The position numbers and the translations under genes are program-made. DNA of 64,000 bases. Source: Alteriqipengyuania_B sp035481675. GTDB lineage: Bacteria > Pseudomonadota > Alphaproteobacteria > Sphingomonadales > Sphingomonadaceae. Below, piece after piece: positions 63,243 to 64,000 of this stretch. Positions within the stretch are counted from its first letter, which is position 1; the number at the start of each line of letters is the position of its first letter. The notes under the pieces were generated by a model. The model did no database searches. It was not told where the DNA came from and saw only the letters and a list, made by a program, of their open reading frames with translations. The DNA is taken from the NCBI RefSeq assembly GCF_035481675.1, contig NZ_JAYJJW010000001.1, positions 248,001-312,000 on the forward strand, written 5' to 3'.

Positions 63243-64000
63243 GTGGCGATGGGCGGACTGCTTAAGGGATTGCGGGGGGGCAGCGATGCCGCCCGCGGTT
63301 CTGTGCGTTCAAGCGTCGCGTTCGACAGCGCGTCGCGCGCAGAGCTGCTGGAGTTCGTCGAAAACACGCAGAGCATCTGGGTCTGGCAGACCGACCCTCA
63401 GGGCAATTTCACCTATGTCAGCGAAGCTTTCGACAAGCTTGTCTGCCCCGAGGGCCGCTCGCTGATCGGCAGCCATGCGGTCGAGCTGTTTGAAAGCGAA
63501 GAGGACGAGGCGGCCATGCCCGGTCGCAGCCTGCGCCTCATCATGTCCACCCACAAGCCAATCCGCGACCGCATCCTGAAGATCGGCGAGGATGCCGATG
63601 CGACCTGGTGGTGCGTCGCCGGAAAGCCGATCTTCGATGGCGAGACCTTTCTCGGCTACCGCGGATACGGGTCGAACAAGACCGAAGAGCAGCGCAAGGC
63701 GGCCGAAGAAAACCAGCTCGCCAGTTTCGACAGCCTTACCGGCCTGGCCAACCGCGCCCGGATGGAGCAGCGCATCGATACGATGCTGGCGACTTTCGTC
63801 GCCGCAAAGCGCTCCTGCGCGCTGATGATGATCGACTTGGATCGGTTCAAGCAGGTCAACGACACGCTGGGCCACGCTGCCGGCGACGAGCTGCTGAAGC
63901 AGGTCGCAGAGCGGCTGAAGCGCGTGGTTGACGAGAATGCAGAGATCGGGCGCCTCGGCGGCGACGAATTCCAGATCCTGATCCCCGACATGGACGACCG
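63243..64000 (+). CDS. PAS-GGDEF diguanylate cyclase, truncated by window end
   Basis: At least 252 codons from a GTG with GAGG 9 bases upstream (ATG at 63249 is the alternative); it runs off the right edge. No membrane segment in the visible part. PAS domain from about residue 25 (QSIWVWQTDPQGNFTYVSEA), linker with SFDSLTGLANRARM, then GGDEF core with intact RLGGDEFQI at the edge. Any EAL or other C-terminal domain is out of view. It resembles the PAS-GGDEF part of the preceding gene, suggesting duplication. Confidence 0.9.
   Translation, partial: MAMGGLLKGLRGGSDAARGSVRSSVAFDSASRAELLEFVENTQSIWVWQTDPQGNFTYVSEAFDKLVCPEGRSLIGSHAVELFESEEDEAAMPGRSLRLIMSTHKPIRDRILKIGEDADATWWCVAGKPIFDGETFLGYRGYGSNKTEEQRKAAEENQLASFDSLTGLANRARMEQRIDTMLATFVAAKRSCALMMIDLDRFKQVNDTLGHAAGDELLKQVAERLKRVVDENAEIGRLGGDEFQILIPDMDD

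Overview
The window is a high-GC, gene-dense stretch of alphaproteobacterial chromosome. It most resembles Sphingomonadales, probably the Erythrobacteraceae. That placement is inferred from several features: a stand-alone F0 ATP synthase operon (atpI-B-E-F'-F), the lapA-pyrF-trpFBA-accD-folC string, aroA/cmk/rpsA proximity, an ffh-rpsP-rimM-trmD-rplS locus, a FYDLN-acid protein, exported S9 and M2 peptidases and a PHA synthase/depolymerase pair. I see no insertion sequence, integrase, CRISPR array or rRNA operon. One tRNA is present, tRNA-Ala(GGC).

Layout. 0.1-5 kb: a DUF2383 stress-type protein, a Rieske oxygenase and an AmpG-like transporter, convergent with folC. 3.7-11.7 kb (minus strand): purB, then a long run lapA, pyrF, lipoprotein, trpF, trpB, small membrane protein, trpA, accD, folC. 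11.8-15.4 kb: a large exported DUF3857/transglutaminase-like/TPR protein and radC. 15.5-18.2 kb: F0 operon closed by a terminator. 18.2-19.7 kb: GFA, GloB and a DOPA-dioxygenase-like gene in one minus-strand operon. 19.8-26.1 kb: rpsA, cmk and aroA, with two lipoproteins, a small membrane protein and an FCP/SCP-type phosphatase interspersed. 26.2-33 kb: FYDLN protein, tRNA-Ala, ffh, rpsP, rimM, an inserted accessory block, trmD and rplS. 33-42.6 kb: a small secreted peptide, S9 peptidase, asd, lipoprotein, hydrolase, membrane protein, M2 dipeptidase, RimK-associated protease and rimK. 42.8-47.6 kb: an unrecognised 490-residue lipoprotein, a YbaY-like lipoprotein, AMP nucleosidase, and the rpsF-rpsR-rplI operon. 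47.8-55.2 kb: DUF808 protein, Mpl-type ligase and ldcA (divergent), fabD, fabG, dnaN. 55.2-60.3 kb: DUF2855 protein, PHA depolymerase, PHA synthase, ferredoxin-NADP reductase-like flavoprotein. 60.4-64 kb: a PAS-GGDEF-EAL-PilZ protein followed by a second PAS-GGDEF gene that runs off the window.

Functionally the window is mostly housekeeping: Trp, purine, pyrimidine, folate, fatty acid and shikimate synthesis, translation, ATP synthase and replication clamp. Accessory themes are murein recycling (AmpG, LdcA and Mpl at three loci or parts of loci), exported peptide degradation, PHA storage, c-di-GMP signalling and thiol-dependent aldehyde detoxification. The most interesting non-gene signals are a 24-bp near-identical repeat at the 5' ends of trmD and an upstream membrane-protein gene, a perfect inverted repeat that contains the ribosome binding site of the DUF2855 gene, a long rpsA leader with a perfect palindrome, and a recurring promoter form (TTGnnn, 16-17 bp, GC-rich -10). 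No single stretch is clearly a wholly new system. The RimK/protease pair and the 490-residue lipoprotein are the best candidates for undescribed biology.
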